Source: Brenneria alni (GTDB taxonomy: Bacteria; Pseudomonadota; Gammaproteobacteria; Enterobacterales; Enterobacteriaceae). From it: DNA of 64,000 bases. Below are positions 18,971 to 28,484 of this stretch, piece by piece. How positions within the stretch are numbered: the stretch's first letter is position 1; each line of letters starts with the position of its first letter. Position numbers and translations under genes: made by a program. The stretch covers positions 1 to 64,000 of the forward strand of contig NZ_MJLZ01000009.1 of NCBI RefSeq assembly GCF_003666245.1, read 5' to 3'. The notes beneath the pieces were generated by a model that saw only the letters and a program-made list of their open reading frames with translations, was not told the origin of the DNA and did no database searches.

Positions 18971-20407
18971 ATGATTTCCTTGAAACGATGGCGTCTATTT
19001 CCGCGCTCCCTGCGGCAGTTAGTAATCATGGCTTTTTTGCTGGTGCTGTTACCTTTACTGGTACTGGCTTATCAGGCTTACCAAAGCCTGAATACGCTCA
19101 GTGAACAGGCCGCAGAGATTAACCATACCACCTTGACGGATGCCCGCCGCAGTGAGGCGATGACCAGCGTAGCGTTAGCCATGGAGCGCAGCTATCGTCA
19201 GTACTGTGTGCTGGATGATCAAACTCTGGCAACGCTCTATCAAAACCAGCGTAATCAGTATTCACAGATGCTGGATTCTCACACCACGGTTCTGCCGGAT
19301 CAGCGCTACTATCAGGCATTGCGCCAGTATTTAACCCAACTTACTGAATTAAGCTGCCAGAACAGCGGGCCTGCTCAAGCGGCGTCCGGGCTGCTGGAAA
19401 ACTTCTCCCGTGCCAACGGGCAAATGGTTCAGGCAACCCGTGAAGTGGTGTTTTCCCGTGGGCAGCAACTGCAACAGGCGATAGCCGAGCGCGGTCAGTT
19501 TTTTGGCTGGCAGGCATTGCTGCTATTTCTGGTGAGTCTGTTACTGGTAGTATTGTTTACCCGGATGATAATCGGCCCGGTAAATGGGGTTGAGCGCATG
19601 ATCAATCGCCTGGGTGAAGGTCGATCCCTGGGGAATACCAGTACCTTTAAAGGGCCACGTGAAATCCGCTCTCTGGCACAACGTATTATCTGGTTGAGTG
19701 AGCGGCTTTCCTGGCTGGAATCGCAACGGCATGAATTTCTCCGGCATATTTCCCATGAACTTAAAACGCCGCTGGCCAGCCTGCGTGAAGGCACGGAACT
19801 TCTGGCGGATGAAGTGGTTGGCCCCCTGACCGCCGATCAGAAAGAAGTGGTGTCGATTCTGGATAGCAGTAGCCGACATCTCCTTCAATTGATAGACCAA
19901 CTGCTGGACTACAACCGTAAACTAGCGGATACGCCGACGGAGCTGGAACGGGTCGAAATTGAGGAAATTGTCGATATCGTGGTGTCGTCCCATAGTTTGC
20001 CGGCCCGTACTAAAATGATTCATACCGATATTGAACTGAAGGCGGAACACTGTTGGGCAGAGACGACGCTATTGATGCGCGTGATAGATAATCTCTATTC
20101 CAATGCGGTGCACTATGGTAAGGAATCCGGTAACATTTGGATTCGTAGCCGTCCGATTGGGCATCGAATTCAGATTGATGTGGCGAACAGTGGTATCCCG
20201 ATTCCGGACGCGGAGCATAGTATGATTTTTGAGCCCTTTTATCAGGGGAGTCATCAGCGCAAAGGCGCAGTAAAAGGCAGTGGGCTGGGGTTGAGTATCG
20301 CCCGGGATTGTATTCGCCGGATGCGTGGTGAGTTAAGCCTGATCTCTGTTGACTATGCTGATGTCTGTTTTCGTATTGAATTGCCATTAACTTCTGAGAA
20401 TGAATAG
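18971..20407 (+). CDS. glrK: Sensor histidine kinase GlrK (QseE)
   Basis: GlrK phosphorylates GlrR, the sigma-54 activator of glmY. The 478-residue protein has a TM segment at about 17-37, a periplasmic sensor region, a second TM at about 177-197, HAMP, a HisKA box with the phospho-acceptor His in HISHELKTPLASLREG, and an HATPase domain (N box NLYSNAVHYG, G boxes ending GSGLGLSIARD). It begins the glrK-qseG-glrR operon directly downstream of its target glmY, the same order as in E. coli. Confidence 0.95.
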   Translation: MISLKRWRLFPRSLRQLVIMAFLLVLLPLLVLAYQAYQSLNTLSEQAAEINHTTLTDARRSEAMTSVALAMERSYRQYCVLDDQTLATLYQNQRNQYSQMLDSHTTVLPDQRYYQALRQYLTQLTELSCQNSGPAQAASGLLENFSRANGQMVQATREVVFSRGQQLQQAIAERGQFFGWQALLLFLVSLLLVVLFTRMIIGPVNGVERMINRLGEGRSLGNTSTFKGPREIRSLAQRIIWLSERLSWLESQRHEFLRHISHELKTPLASLREGTELLADEVVGPLTADQKEVVSILDSSSRHLLQLIDQLLDYNRKLADTPTELERVEIEEIVDIVVSSHSLPARTKMIHTDIELKAEHCWAETTLLMRVIDNLYSNAVHYGKESGNIWIRSRPIGHRIQIDVANSGIPIPDAEHSMIFEPFYQGSHQRKGAVKGSGLGLSIARDCIRRMRGELSLISVDYADVCFRIELPLTSENE

Positions 20408-20410
20408 ATA

Positions 20411-21274
20411 ATGAGTGCACGGTCTGCCCGTCTTTTCCCGCTACACCGCCTGTCTGCCCTGTTTGATATGTCTTTTAGCCGTATGTTAAAGGCCGTGGTG
20501 ATGCCATCGCTATTGTTATTGACGACATTGCTATTAGCTGCCTGTAACAATAACGTCAGTAGCTTCATCTCATCACAGGATACGGAAAATTCAACGCCGA
20601 AAGAGCAGGTAACTGATTATCGTATTGCACCATGTGGACATCTCTGGCAAGTGGACGATCGGGAAGCCATGAACAATGCGCTTTACTGGCTGCGGGCGAT
20701 GGATTGCGCCGGACGCTTGACCCAGTTTCAGGCGCGCGAAACAGCACAGCTAATGGCGGGCGATAGCTGGGAGGGCGTGTTCAAACAGAGTATTTTACTG
20801 GATAATGCTGGCATCACGCAGGCGGAAAGACGCCAGATGCTGGAGCAGATTAATACGCACCGCCTTGCCTTTCCTGCGGCATTGCGCCCGCTGATGCAGA
20901 CCTGGCGTGACAGACAAACGCTGTTTTTGGCCTTATCCGATGAGCGTTTACGCTATCAGCGTTTACAGGAAGCCAGTGATAAGCAGTTGGATACCCTGCG
21001 TATCCAGCAAAACCAACTGCAATATCAGCTTGAGATAACAAGACGGAAGCTGGAAAACCTGACGGACATTGAGCGTCAGCTTTCGTCCCGTAAACAACTG
21101 TCGGGTGAATTACCCGATAACGATGCCGACCCTCGTAGTAATGCAGATTCAGAGCGTGACGCGATATCACCGGAACCGGGTTCTGAGCCGGTAAAAGCGG
21201 AAGATACCTACACGCCGCCAACCGAATCAGATACGGATAACCCGACGATGAAAAAGGAGCTGAAAAATCCATGA
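20411..21274 (+). CDS. qseG: Outer-membrane lipoprotein QseG (GlrX)
   Basis: QseG is a lipoprotein coded between the kinase and its regulator and thought to modulate GlrK. The 287-residue protein has a lipobox LLLAAC with Cys45 as acceptor if translation starts at 20411; later in-frame ATG codons (for example 20468) would give a more usual signal length, so the start is uncertain. Features shared with E. coli QseG are LYWLRAMDCAGRL, WEGVFKQSILL and the coiled-coil TRRKLENLTDIERQLS. The tail is acidic and low complexity. It starts 3 bases after the glrK stop and overlaps glrR by ATGA. Confidence 0.9.
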   Translation: MSARSARLFPLHRLSALFDMSFSRMLKAVVMPSLLLLTTLLLAACNNNVSSFISSQDTENSTPKEQVTDYRIAPCGHLWQVDDREAMNNALYWLRAMDCAGRLTQFQARETAQLMAGDSWEGVFKQSILLDNAGITQAERRQMLEQINTHRLAFPAALRPLMQTWRDRQTLFLALSDERLRYQRLQEASDKQLDTLRIQQNQLQYQLEITRRKLENLTDIERQLSSRKQLSGELPDNDADPRSNADSERDAISPEPGSEPVKAEDTYTPPTESDTDNPTMKKELKNP

Positions 21275-22608
21275 CAGCCCGGAAAGCGGCGAATTTGTTA
21301 CTGGTGGACGACGACCCCAGCCTGCTAAAGCTCTTAGGGATGCGCCTGACCAGTGAAGGTTTCAGCGTGACGACGGCGGAAAGTGGTCAGGAAGCGTTGC
21401 GTCTGTTAACCAGAGAGCAGTTCGATCTGGTGATTAGCGATCTTCGCATGGATGAAATGGACGGTATGGCGCTTTTTTCTGAAATACAGCGCTATCAACC
21501 GGGTATGCCCGTCATTATTCTGACCGCTCACGGCTCTATTCCTGACGCGGTGGCGGCAACACAGCAGGGAGTGTTCAGCTTTCTGACCAAACCGGTCGAT
21601 CGTGATGCGTTATATCAGGCGATTGATGAAGCGATGGCGTTGTCGGCCCCGGTTGGCGATGAAAGCTGGCGTGAAACCATTGTTACCCGAAGTCCATTAA
21701 TGTTGCGCCTGCTGGAGCAGGCCAAAATGGTCGCCCAATCGGACGTCAGTGTTTTGATTAATGGTCAGAGCGGTACCGGGAAAGAGGTCTTGGCTCAGGC
21801 AATCCATGCCGCCAGCCCACGGGCGAAAAAAGCCTTTATTGCCATCAATTGCGGTGCGTTACCCGAACCTTTGCTGGAGTCCGAGTTATTCGGTCACGCC
21901 AAAGGGGCGTTTACCGGCGCGGTCAGCAGCCGTGAAGGGCTGTTTCAGGCGGCGGAAGGCGGTACGTTGTTTTTAGATGAAATCGGCGATATGCCGATTT
22001 CGCTACAGGTGAAACTACTGCGGGTTTTGCAAGAGCGTAAAGTTCGTCCGTTGGGCAGCAACCGTGATTTGGATATTGATGTGCGGATTATTTCCGCCAC
22101 CCATCGTGATTTACCCAAGTCAATGGAAAAAGGCGAGTTCCGTGAAGATCTTTATTATCGGCTGAATGTGGTCAATATGAAGCTGCCCGCGCTGCACGAA
22201 CGGGCAGAAGATATCCCGTTGTTGGCTAACCATCTATTGCGTGAGTCGGCTGCCAGGCATAAGCCTTTTGTGCGTACGTTCTCAACGGATGCCATGAAAC
22301 GGTTGATGACCGCAAGTTGGCCGGGCAACGTGCGGCAATTGGTCAATGTGATTGAACAGTGCGTAGCGCTGACCAGCGCGCCCGTTATCAGCGAGGCATT
22401 GGTTGAGCAGGCGCTGGAAGGAGAAAATACCGCGCTACCCACGTTCGTTGAGGCCCGTCATCAGTTCGAGCTGAATTACCTGCGCAAACTGCTACAGATA
22501 GCCAAAGGCAATGTCACCCAGGCCGCACGTATGGCGGGGCGTAACCGGACGGAATTTTATAAACTGTTGGGCCGTCATGAATTGGACGCCAATGACTTTA
22601 AAGAATAA
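21271..22608 (+). CDS. glrR: Sigma-54-dependent response regulator GlrR (QseF)
   Basis: GlrR activates sigma-54 promoters, chiefly glmY. The 445-residue NtrC-type protein has a receiver domain (phospho-Asp in VISDLRMDEMDG), an AAA+ domain with Walker A GQSGTGKE, the sigma-54 contact loop GAFTGA and Walker B LFLDEIGD, and a Fis-type HTH at the end (GNVTQAARMAGRNRTEFYKLL). Its start codon overlaps the qseG stop. Three matching TGTC-N10-GACA sites lie at 18377-18489. Confidence 0.96.
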   Translation: MTARKAANLLLVDDDPSLLKLLGMRLTSEGFSVTTAESGQEALRLLTREQFDLVISDLRMDEMDGMALFSEIQRYQPGMPVIILTAHGSIPDAVAATQQGVFSFLTKPVDRDALYQAIDEAMALSAPVGDESWRETIVTRSPLMLRLLEQAKMVAQSDVSVLINGQSGTGKEVLAQAIHAASPRAKKAFIAINCGALPEPLLESELFGHAKGAFTGAVSSREGLFQAAEGGTLFLDEIGDMPISLQVKLLRVLQERKVRPLGSNRDLDIDVRIISATHRDLPKSMEKGEFREDLYYRLNVVNMKLPALHERAEDIPLLANHLLRESAARHKPFVRTFSTDAMKRLMTASWPGNVRQLVNVIEQCVALTSAPVISEALVEQALEGENTALPTFVEARHQFELNYLRKLLQIAKGNVTQAARMAGRNRTEFYKLLGRHELDANDFKE

Positions 22609-22690
22609 TGTTAATGAATTGTAATCTTGAATTCTGACGGTATTCTTGTTTGCTGATGCCCGGCTTTGGCCGCAACATAGGTAATACTAA

Positions 22691-23038
<348 letters not shown>

Positions 23039-23085
23039 TTACTTAACGATCGCCCCCACAGCACACAGATTCATATACTACAAGT

Positions 23086-23119
23086 CCGCTCTTTCCGCCA
23101 CGGTAAGGGAAAAGAGCGG
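23086..23119. terminator. Hairpin between convergent glnB and the esterase gene
   Basis: CCGCTCTTTCC and GGAAAAGAGCGG form a long stem with a short loop between two converging genes. It likely ends transcripts from either side, though no long U tract follows. Confidence 0.6.
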
Positions 23120-23124
23120 GTTAA

Positions 23125-24792
23125 CTAATGATCCTTTTTATGGGTGCTGACCAGTTTGTCTGCCAGTGCTTTTAATTCCGGCGTCTGGCGAATAGCGTCT
23201 GCGACAATGCCTGATACGGCTATCGCCCCTTTTTTCTGAAAATGCGTGGTATCCGGTTTAGTCAGGCTGCCTGTCTGATTGCGGTAGAAAGGATAGTGCG
23301 CAGGATCGGCTGCCAGCCAGTACTGTTTCCAGTGATTGCTATTTCCCTGATTAGCCAGCGCAATCGTTGCGGGTTCAATATCCAGCAGAATGACGTGATT
23401 AGCCGTTGCCGTATCTTTGATTGTCTGGCTGTAGTCACCAGTAAACGCATATCCCCCTTCTGCATTCTGTGTCGTAAAGTGACCGTGTACCGCTGGCGTG
23501 CCATCTTTGCCGTCAGCGGTACGGACACGGGTTGTCGGCGTAAGGAATACCGGCGTCAATTTATGCTGGCGGGCAAAATTAACGTAACGTTCCAGCGACG
23601 TCTGAAACGACATGTCGGATTTGCCCGGTGGCGACTGGCGTTCTCCCGCCGCATTATTGGGATAGGTACACAGATTGGCAACATCGGCAGCGCCTCGTTC
23701 CGGCGTGGCGCTGTTACAATTCTGGTCGTTATGTCCCATCTGAATGAACAGGAAATCACCTGCTTTCATCAACGGTTGCATCTGACGGAGCCAGCCCTCA
23801 TGGAAGTAGTCACGCGAGCCGCGGCCAGAGCGGGCGCCGTTAACAATTTTCACTCCGCTATCTTTACGGAACTGTTGTTCAAAAACCTGTCCCCAGCCCA
23901 TCCGCGGCATACGAGCTTTCTCGCCGGTTGCGGCAGTGGAATCCCCCACCAGGAAAATTCTGGTGGGGGCTTTTTCGATATCATCCAGATGCTGGCGGGC
24001 AAAGAGGTAATCCAATGGTTCATAATCACCCTGACCATTCAGGCCTACAATCGGGCGAAAAGTGCTGTCAGTCAGTACCGTATGCCCTGAGTAACCCGAC
24101 TTATTGTGATAATTACGGTTGTGGTTAATCACCTTGATGATTTTGGTGACGGAATCTTGCTGAGTGGCAGGGTAGGTCAGGGGATCAAAACGTGCAGGTG
24201 AGGTAATGCCGGTTTGCTTTAATGCTGAGTTAAAACCTGTATGGAATACGGCATAAGCCTTTTTCCAGGCGGCGGCATCAAGCGTTGGCGACGAGGGATC
24301 GTCAGCCAACTGTTGTGGGCCAATATAGCCTGCAGCGACGGCAACGTCAGAAATGATACGGTCGGTCAGTGGATTAATGTTGATGATATTATCCTGACCG
24401 GATTGCAACGAGGGAGCCAGCGCAGTCAGACAAATTGCCCGGGGAATATGGTTAATCAGGCAGTTGGTGCCGCCGGACTCGATAGCCATAAGACGCAAAG
24501 GCGCCGATAATCCTGAAACATCAAAGTGATATCGCCCCTGATCATCGGTTTGGGTTTGCCTGCGATGGCCTTGCTGATCCCGGATAATAATGGTGGCGGG
24601 AAGATGGATTTCACGGTGTGTCACGTTACCTGTCAGGGTTGTTTTTTCTTCCAGCGTGATGCTGGACATGATATCGATACCGCTTTGTGGTTTGGCATTA
24701 TGCGCGGTGGCGGATGATTCGGCATATGCCAGCATCCACGGAGCAGAAAATAACAGAGCAAAACTTATACAGCCAGAAAAACGGTTTAACAT
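23125..24792 (-). CDS. Secreted SGNH acetylesterase, PaeY-like (pectin/rhamnogalacturonan acetylesterase, CE12 type)
   Basis: Likely removes acetyl groups from pectin, which opens it to pectate lyases. From the ATG at 24792 it has 555 residues, close to Dickeya PaeY (551). A signal peptide (FALLFSAPWMLAYA) is followed by an Ig-like/carboxypeptidase-regulatory-like segment (about 50-105) and a SGNH hydrolase domain: Ser285 in GDSTAATG, Gly in GARSGRGSRD, Asn355 in GHNDQN, and Asp514/His517 in KPDTTHF. The frame stays open upstream to 24918, but only the 24792 start puts the signal peptide first. It occupies the place next to glyA where E. coli has hmp. The substrate is inferred from family and context; other acetylated glycans are possible. 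Confidence 0.8.
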   Translation of the reverse strand: MLNRFSGCISFALLFSAPWMLAYAESSATAHNAKPQSGIDIMSSITLEEKTTLTGNVTHREIHLPATIIIRDQQGHRRQTQTDDQGRYHFDVSGLSAPLRLMAIESGGTNCLINHIPRAICLTALAPSLQSGQDNIININPLTDRIISDVAVAAGYIGPQQLADDPSSPTLDAAAWKKAYAVFHTGFNSALKQTGITSPARFDPLTYPATQQDSVTKIIKVINHNRNYHNKSGYSGHTVLTDSTFRPIVGLNGQGDYEPLDYLFARQHLDDIEKAPTRIFLVGDSTAATGEKARMPRMGWGQVFEQQFRKDSGVKIVNGARSGRGSRDYFHEGWLRQMQPLMKAGDFLFIQMGHNDQNCNSATPERGAADVANLCTYPNNAAGERQSPPGKSDMSFQTSLERYVNFARQHKLTPVFLTPTTRVRTADGKDGTPAVHGHFTTQNAEGGYAFTGDYSQTIKDTATANHVILLDIEPATIALANQGNSNHWKQYWLAADPAHYPFYRNQTGSLTKPDTTHFQKKGAIAVSGIVADAIRQTPELKALADKLVSTHKKDH

Positions 24793-25159
24793 AATTAGAC
24801 ATATCCCTTGTTGCGAGACCCGAAAATATTTTTGCAGCTTCCATGTGTGGTCAGATGAAGACAATGATTCCTCTGATGGCGTTAAATCGGTTGAAAGCAT
24901 GAAGATTTTATTATGCACCTAATTCTGGTAAGGGTGATGTCAACATGAATAAAAAACAGGTTGGAAATGAAGAAAATTCCGTTTCCCATCAGCAGGGATA
25001 AATCTTGTCAGGCCTTGTGCTGACTGGAGCTAATCGTTTGCGTAAAAACCTCTCTCGAGGCCTATCTTCATCAGGGAGAAACGGTTTACACTATAGGCCA
25101 CTACCCAAAAGGGTGATTGTTTTCCAGTTTATTTAAGTTAGCTGAGTCAGGAGATGCGG
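24793..25159. other. Divergent intergenic region between esterase and glyA
   Basis: This 367-bp stretch has no convincing gene. It holds the PurR-like box described separately, an imperfect palindrome with GGAAATG and CGTTTCC arms near 24962-24988 that could be an operator for the esterase, and the glyA promoter. I looked for a KdgR box but found only a weak resemblance. Confidence 0.5.
25028..25043 (-). promoter_or_regulatory. PurR-like operator upstream of glyA
   Basis: AGCTAATCGTTTGCGT matches the PurR consensus (read on the minus strand ACGCAAACGTTTNCNT) at 12 of 14 informative positions. E. coli glyA is a known PurR target, so the site is credible. It overlaps a possible -35 (TTGCGT) of the glyA promoter. 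Confidence 0.65.
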
Positions 25160-26413
25160 ATGTTAAAGCGTGAAATGAACATTGCCGATTATGATGCCGA
25201 CCTGTGGCAAGCAATGCAGCAAGAAGTGGTGCGTCAGGAAGAGCACATTGAACTGATTGCGTCAGAAAACTATACCAGCCCACGTGTTATGCAGGCGCAG
25301 GGTTCTCAGCTAACCAACAAATATGCTGAAGGCTATCCGGGTAAACGTTATTACGGCGGCTGTGAGTATGTTGATGTGGTTGAACAACTGGCGATCGACC
25401 GCGCCAAGTCGCTGTTTGGCGCGGATTATGCCAACGTGCAGCCTCACTCGGGTTCTCAAGCTAACTTTGCTGTCTATACCGCGTTGTTACAGCCGGGCGA
25501 TACCATTCTGGGGATGAACCTGGCGCACGGCGGTCATCTGACCCACGGCTCGCCGGTAAATCTGTCCGGTAAACTTTACAACGTCATCCCCTACGGTATC
25601 GATGAAAGCGGCAAGATCGATTATCAGGAAATGGCTGAACTGGCCCGCACCCATAAACCCAAAATGATCGTTGGTGGCTTCTCTGCCTATTCAGGTATTG
25701 TTGACTGGGCAAAAATGCGCGAAATCGCTGATAGCATCGGTGCTTATCTGTTTGTGGATATGGCGCACGTTGCCGGTCTGGTTGCGGCAGACGTCTACCC
25801 GTCACCGATTCCGCACGCGCATATCGTGACTACGACGACCCACAAAACGCTGGCTGGCCCACGTGGCGGTCTGATTCTGGCGAAAGGCGGCGACGAAGAT
25901 CTGTATAAAAAACTGAATTCAGCGGTATTCCCCGGTGGACAGGGTGGCCCGTTGATGCACGTTATCGCCGGTAAAGCCGTGGCGCTGAAAGAAGCGATGG
26001 AGCCAGAGTTCAAGGTTTATCAACAGCAGGTAGCGAAAAACGCCAAAGCGATGGTTGAGGTGTTCCTGTCCCGTGGTTATGACGTCGTTTCCGGCGGTAC
26101 CAGTAACCATCTGTTCCTGCTGGATCTGGTCAGCAAAGATATCACCGGTAAAGACGCTGATGCCGCGTTGGGCCGCGCCAATATCACCGTTAACAAAAAC
26201 AGTGTGCCGAACGATCCCAAAAGCCCGTTTGTGACTTCCGGTGTGCGTATCGGTACGCCAGCGGCAACCCGCCGTGGCTTTAAAGAAGCTGAAGTCCGTG
26301 AACTGGCTGGTTGGATCTGCGATGTGCTGGATAACATCAACGACGAAGCTGTCATCGAGCGTACCAAGCAGAAAGTGCTGGATATCTGCGCCCGTTTCCC
26401 GGTTTACGCCTAA
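25160..26413 (+). CDS. glyA: Serine hydroxymethyltransferase
   Basis: GlyA interconverts serine and glycine and charges tetrahydrofolate with a one-carbon unit, using PLP. The protein has 417 residues, as in E. coli, with the PLP lysine in [14 protein letters not shown] and substrate-site motifs ASENYTSP and [12 protein letters not shown]. The start at 25160 ([12 protein letters not shown]) matches E. coli; an in-frame ATG two codons earlier (25154) is too near the GGAG ribosome binding site. A strong terminator follows. Confidence 0.97.
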   Translation: MLKREMNIADYDADLWQAMQQEVVRQEEHIELIASENYTSPRVMQAQGSQLTNKYAEGYPGKRYYGGCEYVDVVEQLAIDRAKSLFGADYANVQPHSGSQANFAVYTALLQPGDTILGMNLAHGGHLTHGSPVNLSGKLYNVIPYGIDESGKIDYQEMAELARTHKPKMIVGGFSAYSGIVDWAKMREIADSIGAYLFVDMAHVAGLVAADVYPSPIPHAHIVTTTTHKTLAGPRGGLILAKGGDEDLYKKLNSAVFPGGQGGPLMHVIAGKAVALKEAMEPEFKVYQQQVAKNAKAMVEVFLSRGYDVVSGGTSNHLFLLDLVSKDITGKDADAALGRANITVNKNSVPNDPKSPFVTSGVRIGTPAATRRGFKEAEVRELAGWICDVLDNINDEAVIERTKQKVLDICARFPVYA

Positions 26414-26461
26414 TCCACCGCGATTTGCCCTGATAGTTTCTTCTATTGGGGCATATATTAA

Positions 26462-26488
26462 GACGCCAGCCTTGTGCTGGCGTTTTTT
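26462..26488 (+). terminator. glyA terminator
   Basis: ACGCCAGC-CTTGT-GCTGGCGT is a perfect 8-bp stem followed by TTTTTT, 48 bases after the glyA stop codon. Confidence 0.92.
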
Positions 26489-26495
26489 ATGGCCA

Positions 26496-26590
26496 CCCTT
26501 CGGGCCGCCGCAAGCGGCGTTGAAAAACGTTCCTGACGTTTTTTTATGGCGGTTATCCCTGCCCGTCGCCCTTCGGGCCATCTCCATATA
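26496..26590 (+). repeat. 73-bp hairpin repeat family, second locus
   Basis: CCCTTCGGGCC occurs at 26496 and 26569, again 73 bases apart. The first copy has the CGCCGCAAGCGGCG arm and then AAACGT-TCCTG-ACGTTT followed by T residues. Compared with the locus at 14022 (AATCGC-TCCA-GGCGATT), both stem arms have changed together, so pairing is kept. The second copy is degraded after the CCCTTCGGGCC core. Confidence 0.85.
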
Positions 26591-26656
26591 ACGTTGAAAA
26601 ACGCATTGCACCAATGTTTGCACTCTGACAGAGTAGCCAACCAAACGGGAGGAGTC

Positions 26657-27805
26657 ATGGTATTGCAATCAACGCGTTGGTTGGCGCTGAGTTATTTCAC
26701 TTACTTTTTTTGTTATGGCATTTTTCTGCCATTTTGGGGCGGTTGGCTAAAGGGCGAGGGGCTGTCTGCCGAGTCCATCGGGTTGTTATTGGGGGCTGGC
26801 CTGGTTGCTCGTTTCATTGGCACTCTGGTGATTACGCCCAGTGTTAAGGATCCGTCGAAACTGATTGTGGCTTTACGAATATTGGGCCTGCTGACGCTGG
26901 GGCTATCTGTTGGCTTCTGGCTAGGTAATGCCTGGCTGTGGCTCATGTTGGTGATAATTGGTTTTAACCTGTTTTTTGCGCCTCTGGTTCCTCTGACTGA
27001 TGCGCTGGCCGCAACCTGGCAACGACAGATTGTCATGGATTATGGCAAAGTGCGGGTCTGGGGATCGATTGCTTTTGTCATCGGTTCTGCCGTTACTGGC
27101 GAGCTGATGGCGGTTTGGGGGCATACGGCGATTCTGGCGACCCTGAGCGCCGGGTTGATAGCGATGTTTCTGTGCATGTTATTACGGCCCAACGTGATGC
27201 CGGAAGCTGCCGCATCTTCAGTGCAATCTGCGGTAGTGACACCCTGGAACAAGCTGTTGCGGGAATCCCCGGTGTGGCGTTTCTTGCTTTGTGTTTCTTT
27301 ATTGCAGGGGGCTCACGCGGCTTACTATGGTTTCAGCGTTATTTACTGGCAGGATGCTGGCTACTCCGCGTCGATTATTGGCTATCTCTGGTCGTTGGGC
27401 GTAGTGGCGGAAATTGTCATTTTTACCTTTAGCCAGCGTTTGTTCCGGCGCTGGAGCGTCAGAGGTTTGTTATTACTCTCCGCCGTGTGCGGTGTCGTGC
27501 GCTGGGGGCTGATGGGGGCAACGGTGGCGCTGCCGTGGCTGATTGTAATGCAGATATTGCACTGCGGGACTTTCACGGTGTGTCATCTGGCGGCTATGCG
27601 CTTTATTGCGGCGCGTACCGGTGGTGACGTATTACGTTTACAGGCAGTTTATTCAGCGCTGGCAATGGGCGGTAGCATTGCGCTGATGACCATGGTTTCC
27701 GGTTTCCTGTTCGAGCATTTACAGAGCGGAACCTTTTGGGTGATGGCAATGCTGGCTGTTCCGGCACTCTTTGTCCGCCCTTCAGCCAGCCAGCGCACGA
27801 TCTGA
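26657..27805 (+). CDS. hcaT: MFS transporter HcaT (3-phenylpropionate permease family)
   Basis: A 382-residue major facilitator with about twelve membrane segments, close in length to E. coli HcaT (379). It starts MVLQSTRWLALSYFTYFFCYGIFLPFWGGWL after a GGGAGGAG ribosome binding site; the longer open frame upstream to 26546 runs through the repeat and is not used. E. coli HcaT is a putative 3-phenylpropionate importer. No hca catabolic genes are seen here, so the real substrate is unknown. Position between glyA and suhB is as in E. coli. Confidence 0.88.
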   Translation: MVLQSTRWLALSYFTYFFCYGIFLPFWGGWLKGEGLSAESIGLLLGAGLVARFIGTLVITPSVKDPSKLIVALRILGLLTLGLSVGFWLGNAWLWLMLVIIGFNLFFAPLVPLTDALAATWQRQIVMDYGKVRVWGSIAFVIGSAVTGELMAVWGHTAILATLSAGLIAMFLCMLLRPNVMPEAAASSVQSAVVTPWNKLLRESPVWRFLLCVSLLQGAHAAYYGFSVIYWQDAGYSASIIGYLWSLGVVAEIVIFTFSQRLFRRWSVRGLLLLSAVCGVVRWGLMGATVALPWLIVMQILHCGTFTVCHLAAMRFIAARTGGDVLRLQAVYSALAMGGSIALMTMVSGFLFEHLQSGTFWVMAMLAVPALFVRPSASQRTI

Positions 27806-27818
27806 AATGCATGAGGAG

Positions 27819-27841
27819 AATATGTTATATTATAACGTGTT
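27819..27841 (+). promoter_or_regulatory. Zur-like operator overlapping the zevA-type start codon
   Basis: TGTTATA-T-TATAACG (27823-27837) is the core of the enterobacterial Zur box (GAAATGTTATANTATAACATTTC); 17 of 22 fixed positions match. The box covers the ATG at 27822 and the first codons of the gene. Its presence on a zinc-family operon supports the call. No promoter was identified, so the site could act as a roadblock or cover a close promoter. Confidence 0.7.
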
Positions 27842-28484
27842 AATCTACTGGTGCAGGCGAATACCCCTGCTGATAGCAGGTTTTGCGGTTGGCAGTCAGC
27901 CTGTTTTTGCCCACCCGCATAGTTTTATTGATATGCAAACGACCATTGAAAGCCAGAACGAACAGATTACCGGTTTGCGGATGCAGTGGACTATGGATGC
28001 GATTACTTCAGCCGACCTGCTTTACGATGCTGGCAAGGCGGAAAAAGATTCCGAAATATGGAAAAAACTGGCGGCGGAAGTGATGGCAAATGTGCTGGGG
28101 CAACACTATTTCACCGATATTTACCGGGATAACCAGACTGTGAAATATGCGCCGATGCCGACCGAGTATCATCTCTCCCGTCAGGGCAATCAGGCTGTGC
28201 TGGAGTTTGTTTTGCCGCTGGCGAATCCACAGCCAATGGCAGGAAAACCCTTGCTGATTTCTACTTATGACCCCAGCTATTACGTTGATATGTCTTACGC
28301 GAATGATAACGCTATCAGGCTGGCTCCCTCGTTAGCCTCTCGTTGTAAAACAACGCTGGTGACGCCTGAACCTAACTCGGATTTACAGTCATATGCGCTG
28401 CTTCTGGATAAAAATGATTCGCCGGATGAAGATATGGAACTAGGGAAACAGTTTGCTCAACGAGTGACGTTGCGATGTCATTGA
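27822..28484 (+). CDS. DUF1007 periplasmic metal-handling protein (ZevA-like)
   Basis: A 220-residue exported protein of the DUF1007 family; Haemophilus influenzae ZevA, part of the ZevAB zinc system, belongs here. The start at 27822 follows a GAGGAG site; the longer frame would overlap hcaT. A signal segment (RIPLLIAGFAVGSQPVFA) is followed by HPHSFIDMQTTI, whose N-terminal His residues are a likely metal site. It overlaps the next gene (NicO transporter) by 10 bases, so the two are translated as a pair. The Zur-like box on its start suggests expression when zinc is low. Nickel or cobalt cannot be excluded from sequence. Confidence 0.8.
   Translation: MLYYNVLIYWCRRIPLLIAGFAVGSQPVFAHPHSFIDMQTTIESQNEQITGLRMQWTMDAITSADLLYDAGKAEKDSEIWKKLAAEVMANVLGQHYFTDIYRDNQTVKYAPMPTEYHLSRQGNQAVLEFVLPLANPQPMAGKPLLISTYDPSYYVDMSYANDNAIRLAPSLASRCKTTLVTPEPNSDLQSYALLLDKNDSPDEDMELGKQFAQRVTLRCH

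Noticed and set aside
24793-24918. Longer N-terminus of the PaeY-like esterase
   Set aside because: The signal peptide begins at the ATG at 24792; 42 extra residues before it would block export.
24962-24988. Possible KdgR box upstream of the esterase
   Set aside because: The inverted repeat keeps only part of the KdgR consensus, so I list it as an unassigned palindrome rather than a KdgR site.
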